64,000 nucleotides of DNA. It comes from Bacteroidota bacterium (GTDB lineage Bacteria > Bacteroidota > Bacteroidia > NS11-12g > UBA955). The stretch lies in NCBI GenBank assembly GCA_947496065.1, contig CANMBF010000007.1, positions 1 through 64,000 of the forward strand. The letters are read 5' to 3'. Shown here in pieces: positions 15,636 to 24,333 of this stretch. Every line of letters starts with the position of its first letter. Position 1 is the first letter of the stretch. The notes beneath the pieces were generated by a model. The model saw only the letters and a program-made list of their open reading frames with translations, did no database searches and was not told the origin of the DNA. Made by a program: the position numbers and the translations under genes.

Positions 15636-17573
15636 TTAATGTTTTACAAAATTTTGACTTAATACCAGCTGCCCATCGTTTAGTTGCACCTCATAAACAC
15701 CTGCCGCCAAATGCGCAATGGCAATTGGTGCATTGTTCTGAGCGCTGAGTGCTTTTGCATAAACTAACGCACCTATCGCATTATAAATTTTAATTGTGTA
15801 ATGCAATTTTTGATCTGGTAAATCAATGTTGATGAACGCACTTGTTGGATTCGGATACAATAAAAAAGTTGAAGTCGCTGTTGTATTTTGAATCCCACTG
15901 CTATACCTTACTAAAGGCATGGTCATCGAAGATGCATACACACTGTTAACATAAATGCTGTTTTTAGGCATTACTGGATTCACCAATGAATCTAAACTAT
16001 TGCCGGGATACATGGTGCCACTAGTGTTCATGTTGCGATTAAAACGCGGATAATTTGAAGAGCTTATATCCAATCTAATTTTATGACCCGCTAAAAACGT
16101 GATACAAGTGGCGGGTAATACCAATTCACAATCATACACTTTGCCTGGCACCATCATGGCCGTCAAAGCCAAAGTATTGCCATTTCTAAAACGCATACGC
16201 ATGCATTTATCTAACACCAACATCGATCGTCCATCGGGATACACGTCGGTTAAGCGCACATCAAAATCGGTATCCAATTTATCTGATGACACTTTTAAAT
16301 GAATGCTTACACTGCCTGTCAATACCACATCATTATTCAAGCTAGCTGTGCTAAAAATTAAGAGATCATTTCTGCTTTCAACCTTGGTCACTTGGTCGTA
16401 AGGTCCTTGATCTAAGTCATTGCGCAAAGTACTGCCACCTATTGTAGGCGAAGGATCTAAAGGATTGTAGTTATAACTTAAACTATCGCCACTGACTGTT
16501 GGTTTAATATTATCGATACTGCCATCTTTGTGCTAATAAAATTCAATGTTTGCAGTAGTTGTTAAAGGCCATGTGGCGCTATTTTTCCATTTGTTTTCAC
16601 CCATTTGATAATAGGTTACAAAAGCATTGGCATCCCAACCATTGTTTAGGCTTCTTAAATAAAAATCAAAATACTGTATGGCCAAAGAATCGTTCCAAGC
16701 TGCCGAGTTCGGATAGGTTAATTCGCCTTGTATATTGGTTCCTACTTGCGCTGTACCATGTCCGCCATGCACCCATGGACCCACCAAAATTTTATGTTTA
16801 CTTTTAGCTGCAGTCGCGGTGCTATTTCTTATTTGATTAAAATATGACAGCATAAATTCGATGGTATGATCGTACCAACCACCAATCATAAAGCAAGGCA
16901 CGCGTATACTATCGGGGTAATTATTTGCGGCTTCTACAAACGACCAAGTATTGTCGTAATAAGGATGGGCCATCAAAGTTTTTGATAATCCAAAACCCAA
17001 TTGATCGAGTTGTTGCACATACTCGGTTCTTAAGTCGCCATTCGGAAAATACTCTTCGTACACGTATTGTGGTGCTGCTACCAAAGGACAGATACAGGTT
17101 AAATGCGGAGGATTTTTAGCAGCCGTTTGGTATTGCACCCTGCCCAATGCAGATGGACCCCAAGTGCCAACTTTACCGTTGCTCCATGCTTGCGCGGCTA
17201 TCCATTCAACCGCTGCATAGCCATCATCGCCCATGGTCGGACTGCCAGGATAGGCCGCTTTTTTTGAACCGTAAAATCCACGCCAATCGGCCACTACAAA
17301 AATAAAATTGCTACTATTTAAATTGTTGCCTATACCCAATGGCAAACCAAAACGGTAGAGCTGTCGGTTATAAGGTGTTTGCACCAATATGACAGGTCCC
17401 TTGGCAATGCCAATTGGTTTATAAATATCGATGGCCATTTTCTTGCCATCTTTTAAAGGAATTGAATCGACTACAGGTGTAAGTATAGCAAAAGTATGTT
17501 GACTATAAAACAGCAATGCCAATAACAACAAAAGCATCTTAACCTGAAATAGTATTGCACAATTATATTTCAT
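15636..17573 (-). pseudogene. Secreted CocE/NonD-family hydrolase with T9SS sorting domain, interrupted by one in-frame TAG
   Basis: Two reading frames (17573-16533 and 16427-15636) lie in the same frame and are separated only by a TAG at 16533-16535. Read through, they give a 645-codon protein. It has a signal peptide (to about residue 29, H-T-F-A), an alpha/beta hydrolase domain with the nucleophile motif GTWGPSALG, Asp in GGWYDH and His in GPWVHGG, a PepX C-terminal jelly roll, and a C-terminal type IX secretion sorting domain starting FLLYPNPTSAF. Such enzymes hydrolyse esters or X-Pro peptides. At the break the family has F-Y-L-H, here F-Y-stop-H, so a single TTG to TAG change explains it. 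A sequencing error, a true nonsense mutation or a suppressed stop are all possible. The promoter is intact. Confidence 0.8.
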
Positions 17574-17577
17574 TTAA

Positions 17578-17585
17578 CAAACTTA
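17578..17585 (-). promoter_or_regulatory. -7 box TAAGTTTG, 4 bases before the CocE-like ATG
   Basis: A perfect TAnnTTTG on the minus strand, then TTAA, then the ATG at 17573. It suggests leaderless transcription of the interrupted hydrolase gene and shows that the promoter has not decayed. Confidence 0.6.
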
Positions 17586-17670
17586 CATTGGCAATCACAA
17601 ACAATAAAATGAATCTTAATAACAATCAATAGTGCGCTCCAAAATTGACTACACTTTTTGTGGATGCTAA

Positions 17671-18351
17671 TTACTTTGAAAAAATATTTTTCATTAAACC
17701 AATTTCAATTAAATGTCTATACGATTTGGTATTGGCTTCAATGTTTTTTAGTTCATTGGTTAGCCCACAGTAAAAGGTGTATTGTGGCACAAGGTAAAGA
17801 TCATTCTTTATTTTTAAACGGTACGCTAAACGACCAGACAAACCCATGCCGAATTGATTCACCATGCTTTTGGCACTGTTATCAATAATCGTATTAATCG
17901 TCGGTTGATCAATAGTTGAAATTGTGTTGCGGTATCCTTTAAGATTGGTTTTTAATAAAACATTGCTTTCTACACCAAAACTAAAATCCAAATGGTTATC
18001 TAGTATTTTAAAATTGAAGGGATAGATACCTAAACCAATGATGGATTTATTGAGTTCAATACCAGTGGTTGTAACAGCATCGGTTTGACGCGCAGTGGTG
18101 TAAACATAACCGTTGTAATCAGATGCTCTAAGGGTCAATAAAAACGAATGATTCGCTATTTTTACATTGTCCAATCCAATACCAAAATTGGCACCTTTAA
18201 GACTTGAATAAAAGGTACTAAATTGGCTGTTATCTCTTTTGTAATCGCAAAAACGGTTGTTGTTCAAACCTCCGAATACTAGTAGGTCTTGACCTTTTAA
18301 GTCAGTAATCGCAAACAGGGCAATGAGTAATATAAGAAACCTTCCTTTCAT
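17671..18351 (-). CDS. Outer-membrane beta-barrel protein, function unknown
   Basis: A 226-residue protein with signal peptide (1-20, ending L-K-G-Q) and a mature part with alternating amphipathic strands, for example LDFSFGVESNVLLKTNL, FGMGLSGRLAYRLKI and LYLVPQYTFYCGL. This is the pattern of the small outer-membrane barrel family seen many times in Bacteroidota genomes. There is no enzymatic motif and no cotranscribed neighbour. A -7 box lies 31 bases upstream of the ATG and a perfect 14-base palindrome about 130 bases upstream. Confidence 0.65.
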   Translation of the reverse strand: MKGRFLILLIALFAITDLKGQDLLVFGGLNNNRFCDYKRDNSQFSTFYSSLKGANFGIGLDNVKIANHSFLLTLRASDYNGYVYTTARQTDAVTTTGIELNKSIIGLGIYPFNFKILDNHLDFSFGVESNVLLKTNLKGYRNTISTIDQPTINTIIDNSAKSMVNQFGMGLSGRLAYRLKIKNDLYLVPQYTFYCGLTNELKNIEANTKSYRHLIEIGLMKNIFSK

Positions 18352-18382
18352 AGTGTTTATTTTAGTTCTAATACCTATTAGA

Positions 18383-18390
18383 CAAAATTA
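18383..18390 (-). promoter_or_regulatory. -7 box TAATTTTG of the beta-barrel gene
   Basis: A perfect TAnnTTTG on the minus strand, 31 bases before the ATG at 18351, giving a leader of about 25 bases. Confidence 0.5.
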
Positions 18391-18478
18391 TTGTGTTTAG
18401 TTTTAAATTATGACACAAAAACTACAATTCTGTTTTAAATGGTGCATGCAAAATTAAGTGGAATACACCTACACATCT

Positions 18479-18492
18479 ATGACTGCAGTCAT
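18479..18492. promoter_or_regulatory. Perfect 14-base palindrome ATGACTGCAGTCAT
   Basis: It lies in the 312-base gap between the nrdJ terminator and the beta-barrel gene, about 90 bases upstream of that gene's -7 box. A dimeric regulator site is a possible reading. No protein partner can be named. The rest of this gap is AT-rich and holds no gene. Confidence 0.3.
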
Positions 18493-18603
18493 TAAATAAC
18501 CTAACGATTGTCATATATAACATATAGGTAACGCCTTCATAACATCATCAATGGAAAGTTTAATTCAATGAAAAAAAACTTATTTTAAAATGCAATAAAA
18601 TCA

Positions 18604-18635
18604 AAAAAGGGACTCCATTGCTGAAGTCCCTTTTT
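18604..18635 (-). terminator. Intrinsic terminator of nrdJ
   Basis: An 11-bp stem (AAAAAGGGACT / AGTCCCTTTTT) with a 10-base loop and a T-rich end on both strands. It lies 28 bases after the nrdJ stop codon. Confidence 0.85.
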
Positions 18636-18663
18636 CTTTTATAGTGTTGTGTGATTCTTTAAA

Positions 18664-21600
18664 CTATGAACAACCGCTAGTGGTACCACAAGTTAAGCAA
18701 GTGTAACAAGTGCCAGAACGCACTGTGATGTTACCACAACTTTTACAAGCTGGTGCATCGCCCATGGTTGGAGGGGTAGCCGCTTTAACAGTTGTATGTA
18801 CTTTATGACCGTGTGCCACTGCTGGTTTAACTTCAGTGCTGCTTAATGGTTCTTTGATTTCGTTTTGCGCTAAGTTATAAGTTGGTTGGATAGGCATCTC
18901 ATCAGCAATTTTTGGCTTAACATGCAATTGTTCTTGGTGGTTCAAATATTCGAAACCTAACAAACGGAAAATAAAGTCGACTACAGAAGTAGAAGATTTG
19001 ATGTTCGCGTGTCCTTCTACCATACCACTTGGTTCGAATCTGCTGAAAGTAAATTTCTCGTAGTATTCTTCCAAAGGCACACCGTATTGTAAACCGATTG
19101 ACACAGCAATAGCAAAACAGTTCATCAATGAGCGGAAACTAGCGCCTTCTTTGTGCATGTCCACAAATATTTCACCTAAGGTACCATCTTCGTATTCACC
19201 TGTTCGTACGAACACTGTATTGCCATCAATTTTCGATTTTTGGGTAAAGCCTTTGCGTTTATTTGGCAATACTTTGCGCGTAGCAATGTTTGATAATTGT
19301 TGTTTGAATGCAGGGTTATTGCTATTGATAATTAAACGTGCTGCTTCTAATACAATCTCCGGTGTTAAATCTTCAACACGGGTAGTTGAAGAGACACCAA
19401 CTGCTTTTTCTATTGATGCTATTACATCGCTAACCGTTTCTTCAACCTCTTCGGTTTTCTTTTCAGATTTATTAGACAATGGTTGAGATAATTTAGAACC
19501 ATCTCTGTAAATCGCATTGGCTTTAATACCCATTCTCCAACTCATTTCGTAGCATGATTTAATATCATCGATGGTTGCTTCGTGTGGAAGGTTGATGGTT
19601 TTAGAGATCGCACCAGAAATGAATGGTTGCGCTGCAGCCATCATACGGATGTGTGAGTGGGCATGTAAGAAACGGGTACCTTTGTTCCCACATTTATTAG
19701 CGGTATCAAATACTGGATAGTGTTCTTCTTTCAAGAAAGGCGCACCTTCTACGGTCATAGTACCAGTTACATATTCGTTCGCAATTTCTATCTCTGCTGC
19801 TTTAAATCCTAAAGCTCTCAATAAATTGAAATCAATATGGTTGTATTGTGCAGGTGTGAAACCCAATCTTTCGATGGTTGCTTCGCCCAAAGTAAATACA
19901 TTGAATACGAAATCAATATCGAAGGCTCTTAATAATTCTGATTCAATTTTTTCGATGTCAACATCATTGAATCCTTTTGCTACCAATGCTTCGTGGTTCA
20001 ATGCAGGTGCACCAGCTAAGGTTGCATGGCCTTTTGCATAATTGATAATGGCATCAGATTCTTCTTGGGTATAGCCCAGCGTTTTAAGTGCTGCAGGCAC
20101 TGCGTGGTTAATGATTTTGAAATAACCACCACCGCTTAATTTTTTATATTTTACCAAGGCAAAGTCAGGCTCGATACCAGTCGTATCGCAATCCATTACT
20201 AGACCAATAGTGCCTGTTGGTGCAATAACAGTTGACTGTGCATTTCTGTAACCAAATTTTTCGCCATACATCAACGCTTTATCCCATGCATTGCAAGCTG
20301 CTTTCAATAAATCTTCAGGGCAATATTGAGGATCGATTGCAACAGCAGGAATACTTAAGCCTTCGTATGCCAACGGCGTATTGTAAGCGGCATAACGGTG
20401 ATTGCGAATAACGCGCATCATGTGCTTCTTGTTTTTCTCATACATACGGAAAGTACCTTTTGCAGCAGCAATTTCAGCACTAGTTGCATAAGATTGACCA
20501 GTTAGTATAGAAGTTAAAGCACCACAAATAGCAGTTGCTTTTTGACTGTCGTAAGGAATACCTGAAACCATTAACAAAGCACCTAAGTTAGCATAACCCA
20601 AACCAAGTGTGCGGTAATCGTAACTTAATTGTGCAACCTCTTGACTAGGGAACTGCGCCATTAAGACAGACACTTCAAGTACAGTTGTCCATAAACGGAT
20701 GGCATATTCGTATGATACGATATCGAACTCTAATTTATCAGCATCAAAAAACTTCATTAAGTTTAAAGAGGCTAAGTTACATGCAGTGTTATCCAAGAAC
20801 ATGTATTCTGAACATGGATTAGAAGCATTGATTCTTCCACCTTCAGGACAAGTGTGCCATTCGTTGATGGTATCATCGTATTGTACACCAGGATCGGCAC
20901 ATGACCAAGCCGCATCGCCAATTGCATCCCATACTTCATTAGCTGGTATTGATTTGAAAACTTTGCCATCGGCACGGCCTACTAAATCCCAACTAGCATT
21001 TTGTTTTAAGGCTTCAAAAAATTTGTTAGGTATACGTACAGAGTTGTTTGAATTCTGACCTGATACCGTTGCATATGCTTCACCTTCGTAATCGCTAGGG
21101 TAACCAGCAGCGATTAAAGCAGCCACTTTCTTCTCTTCGTTTTTCTTCCAATTAATGAAAGACATAATTTCAGGGTGATCTAAATCTAGACAAACCATTT
21201 TAGCAGCTCTACGGGTAGTACCACCAGATTTGATAGCACCTGCAGCTCTGTCACCAATTTTCAGGAAAGACATAATCCCTGAAGAGGTTCCGCCACCAGA
21301 TAATTTTTCGCCACTGCCGCGCACTTTAGAGAAATTGGTACCAACACCGCTACCATATTTGAAGATACGCGCTTCACGTACCCATAAGTCCATTATACCA
21401 CCCTCGTTTACTAAATCATCATCAACAGACAAAATAAAGCAAGCATGCGGCTGCGGTCTTTCGTAAGCTGAAGTTGAACGGGTTAATTTTTCGGTATCAG
21501 GATCAACATAATAATGCCCTTGTGGTTTACCTGCTATTCCATAACTTGAATGCAAGCCTGTGTTAAACCACTGAGGTGAATTAGGTGCTGATTGCTGACC

Positions 21601-21984
21601 AAGAATTGAATAGACCAATTCTTCGTAGAACACTTGCGCATCTTTCGGAGAAGCGAAGTAGTTGTATTTTTCGCCCCATTGTCTCCAACAATCGGCCAAA
21701 CGGTGGGCAACCTGCTTAACGCTTGATTCGCCACCCAATGAACCATCAGCCATTGGAACACCCGCTCTTCTAAAATATTTTTGTGCAACAATATCTGTTG
21801 CTACCTGACTCCATGCAGCAGGTACTTCTACATTTTTCATTTCAAATACGATATCGCCATTCGGGTTTTTTATACTCGATGTACGGTATTCGTATTGGAA
21901 TTGGTCGTAAGGTGTTACGCCCTCTTTGGTGTTGAGTCTCTCAAATTTGAGACCCTTTTTCATCTGGTCAAGGTTTTGTTGCAT
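18664..21984 (-). CDS. nrdJ: Adenosylcobalamin-dependent ribonucleotide reductase, class II
   Basis: A 1106-residue reductase that makes deoxyribonucleotides with vitamin B12 coenzyme, without oxygen or a second subunit. The ten-stranded barrel holds HACFILSVDDDL, the active-site N-P-C-S-E segment (NPCSEYMFLDNTACNLASLNL) and APTGTIGLVMDCDTTGIEPDF. A TSCPD domain follows (about 865-1020), and the C-terminus has paired cysteines CKSC, CYTCLTC and CGTTSGCS that should shuttle electrons from thioredoxin. No class I genes are in the window. A -7 box (22065-22072) sets a leader of about 75 bases that carries a hairpin. I found no cobalamin riboswitch signature upstream. Confidence 0.95.
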   Translation of the reverse strand: MQQNLDQMKKGLKFERLNTKEGVTPYDQFQYEYRTSSIKNPNGDIVFEMKNVEVPAAWSQVATDIVAQKYFRRAGVPMADGSLGGESSVKQVAHRLADCWRQWGEKYNYFASPKDAQVFYEELVYSILGQQSAPNSPQWFNTGLHSSYGIAGKPQGHYYVDPDTEKLTRSTSAYERPQPHACFILSVDDDLVNEGGIMDLWVREARIFKYGSGVGTNFSKVRGSGEKLSGGGTSSGIMSFLKIGDRAAGAIKSGGTTRRAAKMVCLDLDHPEIMSFINWKKNEEKKVAALIAAGYPSDYEGEAYATVSGQNSNNSVRIPNKFFEALKQNASWDLVGRADGKVFKSIPANEVWDAIGDAAWSCADPGVQYDDTINEWHTCPEGGRINASNPCSEYMFLDNTACNLASLNLMKFFDADKLEFDIVSYEYAIRLWTTVLEVSVLMAQFPSQEVAQLSYDYRTLGLGYANLGALLMVSGIPYDSQKATAICGALTSILTGQSYATSAEIAAAKGTFRMYEKNKKHMMRVIRNHRYAAYNTPLAYEGLSIPAVAIDPQYCPEDLLKAACNAWDKALMYGEKFGYRNAQSTVIAPTGTIGLVMDCDTTGIEPDFALVKYKKLSGGGYFKIINHAVPAALKTLGYTQEESDAIINYAKGHATLAGAPALNHEALVAKGFNDVDIEKIESELLRAFDIDFVFNVFTLGEATIERLGFTPAQYNHIDFNLLRALGFKAAEIEIANEYVTGTMTVEGAPFLKEEHYPVFDTANKCGNKGTRFLHAHSHIRMMAAAQPFISGAISKTINLPHEATIDDIKSCYEMSWRMGIKANAIYRDGSKLSQPLSNKSEKKTEEVEETVSDVIASIEKAVGVSSTTRVEDLTPEIVLEAARLIINSNNPAFKQQLSNIATRKVLPNKRKGFTQKSKIDGNTVFVRTGEYEDGTLGEIFVDMHKEGASFRSLMNCFAIAVSIGLQYGVPLEEYYEKFTFSRFEPSGMVEGHANIKSSTSVVDFIFRLLGFEYLNHQEQLHVKPKIADEMPIQPTYNLAQNEIKEPLSSTEVKPAVAHGHKVHTTVKAATPPTMGDAPACKSCGNITVRSGTCYTCLTCGTTSGCS

Positions 21985-22035
21985 GCTGATTAAATGTCTT
22001 TTTTTTGTTATGTGCTATCCTAAAAATAAAAATAA

Positions 22036-22060
22036 CCTCTTCGCTTTTTCGCTTAGAGGT
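22036..22060 (-). promoter_or_regulatory. Hairpin in the nrdJ 5' leader
   Basis: On the minus strand ACCTCT pairs with AGAGGT around an inner GC/GC pair, followed at once by a T-rich run. With the -7 box at 22065-22072, the hairpin would stand at the very 5' end of the mRNA. It may stabilise the message or act as an attenuator. Confidence 0.4.
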
Positions 22061-22064
22061 CCTT

Positions 22065-22072
22065 CAAAACTA
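22065..22072 (-). promoter_or_regulatory. -7 box TAGTTTTG of nrdJ
   Basis: A perfect TAnnTTTG on the minus strand, 80 bases before the ATG at 21984. No nearer match was found. Confidence 0.5.
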
Positions 22073-22546
22073 TCTCTATTCAATGCACAAAATGAAATGG
22101 ACTTTTCCACATAAATTGAATATCCCTTTAATGACGCTAATTTGACAATGTTGAAAACAAAAAAGTGAAAGATTTTTCTTGACCTTTCCAAAATTCTTAT
22201 ATCTTATGAACGCCATCTGAAAGCCTTGTAAAAGCTTGCTTTGTTGAAGTATCCCCTACAAATTTACCACAAACTTTTTAGAAATAAAAATTACACTCCT
22301 CAATAAAATTACAGAAGAAATTGATGAAAGTGTGTAGTTTAAAATAGTCGCTTTATATCGCTATTTTTGAAGACCTAATCACAGCGTCATTAACACTAAA
22401 AAAAGGGGTCCTAAATTATTGGTTGTCATTCAAAAAATTTCCTATTTTTATAAAAATCGTGTCTTTTTTTCATTGCTATTAAAAATTAAATTGGCGCGAA
22501 GAAGGTCCTTCTGTTCGAATTTCTATTTATTTAAACCGATAATTTG
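22073..22546. other. Intergenic region between the divergent nrdJ and ether-lipid synthase genes
   Basis: About 470 AT-rich bases without a credible reading frame. It contains a weak stem (AAAATAG / CTATTTT near 22345-22373) and a TTTTCCACA that is one base off a DnaA box (near 22108). I see no tRNA, riboswitch or repeat. Confidence 0.5.
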
Positions 22547-22554
22547 TAGATTTG
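22547..22554 (+). promoter_or_regulatory. -7 box TAGATTTG, 4 bases before the leader-ORF ATG
   Basis: A perfect TAnnTTTG followed by CCCT and an ATG at 22559. That ATG opens a 12-codon leader ORF, not the main gene. The spacing equals that of the other leaderless candidates. Confidence 0.6.
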
Positions 22555-22558
22555 CCCT

Positions 22559-22597
22559 ATGCCATTTTTAATACTTGGTATTTTTATACATACATGA
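22559..22597 (+). CDS. Leader ORF of 12 codons overlapping the start of the ether-lipid synthase gene
   Basis: ATG at 22559 opens MPFLILGIFIHT followed by TGA at 22595-22597. The TGA overlaps the ATG of the next gene (ATGA at 22594-22597), so ribosomes finishing the leader could restart directly on the synthase. The promoter box ends 4 bases before this ATG, so the leader would be translated from the very 5' end of the mRNA. The peptide is hydrophobic and not recognised. It may serve only to load ribosomes, or sense translation speed. It could also be chance. Confidence 0.45.
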   Translation: MPFLILGIFIHT

Positions 22598-23349
22598 CTC
22601 GCATTATAACGCATATTCAGCAACTCAAACAACAAAACAAAAAGGCATTGGCCGTTTTAATCGATCCCGATCAGCCGATTAAGTCTACCGTTCAAATCGC
22701 ACAGCTTTGTCAGAAGCAACAGGTGGATTTTATTTTTGTGGGTGGTAGCCTTGTTACATCAGGTGTTTTATCCGAAGCCATTTCAACTATTCAATCGAAT
22801 TGCTCGCTGCCCGTTTATATTTTCCCAGGCAATGAATTCATGATAGATGAACAAGCTGATGGTATTTTATTTTTATCTTTGTTAAGTGGTCGCAATCCAG
22901 AATATCTCATAGGTAAACAAGTAGTAGCTGCTCCTCAATTGGCAGCTTCTAATCTAGAAGTGGTACCTACTGCCTATTTATTAATCGATGGTGGCAAAGA
23001 AACTAGCGTATCCTATATAAGTAATACCAAACCGATTCCAGCTAACAAACCCGACATTGCAGTGGCTACGGCTTTGGCAGGCAAACTCATGGGCATGCAA
23101 TGTATTTATATGGATGCAGGCAGTGGTGCAGCCCATTCCATCAGCGAAGCCATGGTGAACAAGGTGCAGACCAATGTTCAATTGCCTTTGATTATAGGTG
23201 GCGGTATTCGTTCGGCACAAACCGCTTTGAATCTTTACCGCGCAGGTGCCGATGTATTGGTAATCGGCAATGGGGTCGAAGAAAGTCACTCACTGATTGA
23301 AACCATTAGTAAAGTGAAAAGTACTTTGACGATTGGTGTAGAGGTATAA
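22594..23349 (+). CDS. Geranylgeranylglyceryl phosphate synthase (bacterial group II)
   Basis: A 251-residue TIM-barrel prenyltransferase that joins an isoprenyl diphosphate to sn-glycerol 1-phosphate, the first step of archaeal-type ether lipids. Motifs: LIDPDQP (22-28) for the diphosphate metal, FVGGSLVTSG (48-57), FPGN and DGILFLSLLSGRNPEYLIG, then YMDAGSGA and IIGGGIRS with GADVLVIGNGVEE for phosphate binding. Homologues are known in Bacteroidota such as Flavobacterium; their physiological product is still poorly understood. I chose the ATG at 22594, not the in-frame TTG at 22552, because that TTG lies inside the promoter box. The gene is coupled to a leader ORF. Confidence 0.9.
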   Translation: MTRIITHIQQLKQQNKKALAVLIDPDQPIKSTVQIAQLCQKQQVDFIFVGGSLVTSGVLSEAISTIQSNCSLPVYIFPGNEFMIDEQADGILFLSLLSGRNPEYLIGKQVVAAPQLAASNLEVVPTAYLLIDGGKETSVSYISNTKPIPANKPDIAVATALAGKLMGMQCIYMDAGSGAAHSISEAMVNKVQTNVQLPLIIGGGIRSAQTALNLYRAGADVLVIGNGVEESHSLIETISKVKSTLTIGVEV

Positions 23350-23419
23350 TTAGGGGAACTTAATTAATTATAAAATTAAATTCAAAGGCACTATTAAAAG
23401 CTAATAGTTCAAAATCTTA

Positions 23420-23427
23420 TACATTTG
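23420..23427 (+). promoter_or_regulatory. -7 box TACATTTG upstream of panC
   Basis: A perfect TAnnTTTG, 63 bases before the presumed TTG start of panC. A 6-codon ATG frame (23455-23475) lies in the leader. A second, imperfect box (TTAATTTG, 23472-23479) is nearer to the gene. Confidence 0.4.
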
Positions 23428-23490
23428 GTATAATTAAACAATTGGGTGAAAATTATGTTCAGGCAATTGATTTAATTTGCACCTCACATT

Positions 23491-24330
23491 TTGTTCATAT
23501 TTAAAACACATACAGAATTATCGGCATGGTTGCATTTGCAAAAGACCGAGAACCTCAGCATCGGCTTTGTTCCGACCATGGGTGCCCTGCACAGCGGTCA
23601 TATTGCCTTGGTTAAAAAAGCCCTTGAACAAAATGACTTAGCCTTGGTTTCTATTTTTGTAAATCCCAAACAATTTAACAATGCCATCGATTTCGAAAAA
23701 TATCCCATCACCACCAATGAGGACATTGCCTTTTTAGAATCGGTTGGTTGCCATGCGGTATACATGCCTTCGGTGGATGATATTTATACAGAAGGCTTGG
23801 CCCATATAAATTTAGATTTAGGCATGCTGAATGAAGTACTCGAAGGGCCTAAACGCCCAGGTCATTTTGATGGCGTGGTACAAGTGGTACACCGTTTTTT
23901 TAGCATTATACAACCCGACAAGGTGTATTTAGGTTTAAAAGATTTTCAACAATGTAAAGTGATTGAAACTTTAACTAAAACTTATTTTCCAAATATTCAT
24001 TTAGAATTATGCGCTACCGAAAGAGAACTCTCAGGTCTTGCAAAAAGTTCTCGCAATATGCTATTGAGTGAAGCCGGTAAAGCCAGTGCCAGTCATATTT
24101 ACCAAGCCCTGCAACACATTGCGCACCAATATAAAAAAGAAGATTTAAGCAGTGCCAAGCGCGCAGCCATTCTCTATTTATCGAAACACCAAATAGAGGT
24201 GGAATACTTAGAAAGCGCCAATGCCGATACTTTAACGTTGACAAGTCAGTGGCAAGAACCAACGCACAACGTTGTACTTTTGGCTGCCTATTTAGAGAAC
24301 GTACGTCTCATCGATAACATTCAATTTTAA
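23491..24330 (+). CDS. panC: Pantothenate synthetase
   Basis: A 279-residue enzyme that condenses pantoate and beta-alanine with ATP, the last step to vitamin B5. Motifs: VPTMGALHSGH (28-38, the HIGH-like ATP site), LGLKDFQQCKVI (the KD-QQ region) and SSRNMLLS. The start is TTG at 23491, giving M-F-I-F-K-T-H-T-E-L, which aligns with the usual family N-terminus; the frame is closed by TAA 15 bases upstream and contains no ATG there, so a TTG (or ATT) start is required. The next gene follows after 3 bases. Confidence 0.92.
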   Translation: MFIFKTHTELSAWLHLQKTENLSIGFVPTMGALHSGHIALVKKALEQNDLALVSIFVNPKQFNNAIDFEKYPITTNEDIAFLESVGCHAVYMPSVDDIYTEGLAHINLDLGMLNEVLEGPKRPGHFDGVVQVVHRFFSIIQPDKVYLGLKDFQQCKVIETLTKTYFPNIHLELCATERELSGLAKSSRNMLLSEAGKASASHIYQALQHIAHQYKKEDLSSAKRAAILYLSKHQIEVEYLESANADTLTLTSQWQEPTHNVVLLAAYLENVRLIDNIQF

Positions 24331-24333
24331 CCC

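Noticed and set aside
22108-22116. DnaA box / replication origin near nrdJ
   Set aside because: It is a single site with one mismatch, and there are no clustered boxes or dnaA, dnaN or gidA genes.
21985-22550. Cobalamin riboswitch upstream of nrdJ
   Set aside because: No B12-box-like GCCACTG or matching core was found on the minus strand.
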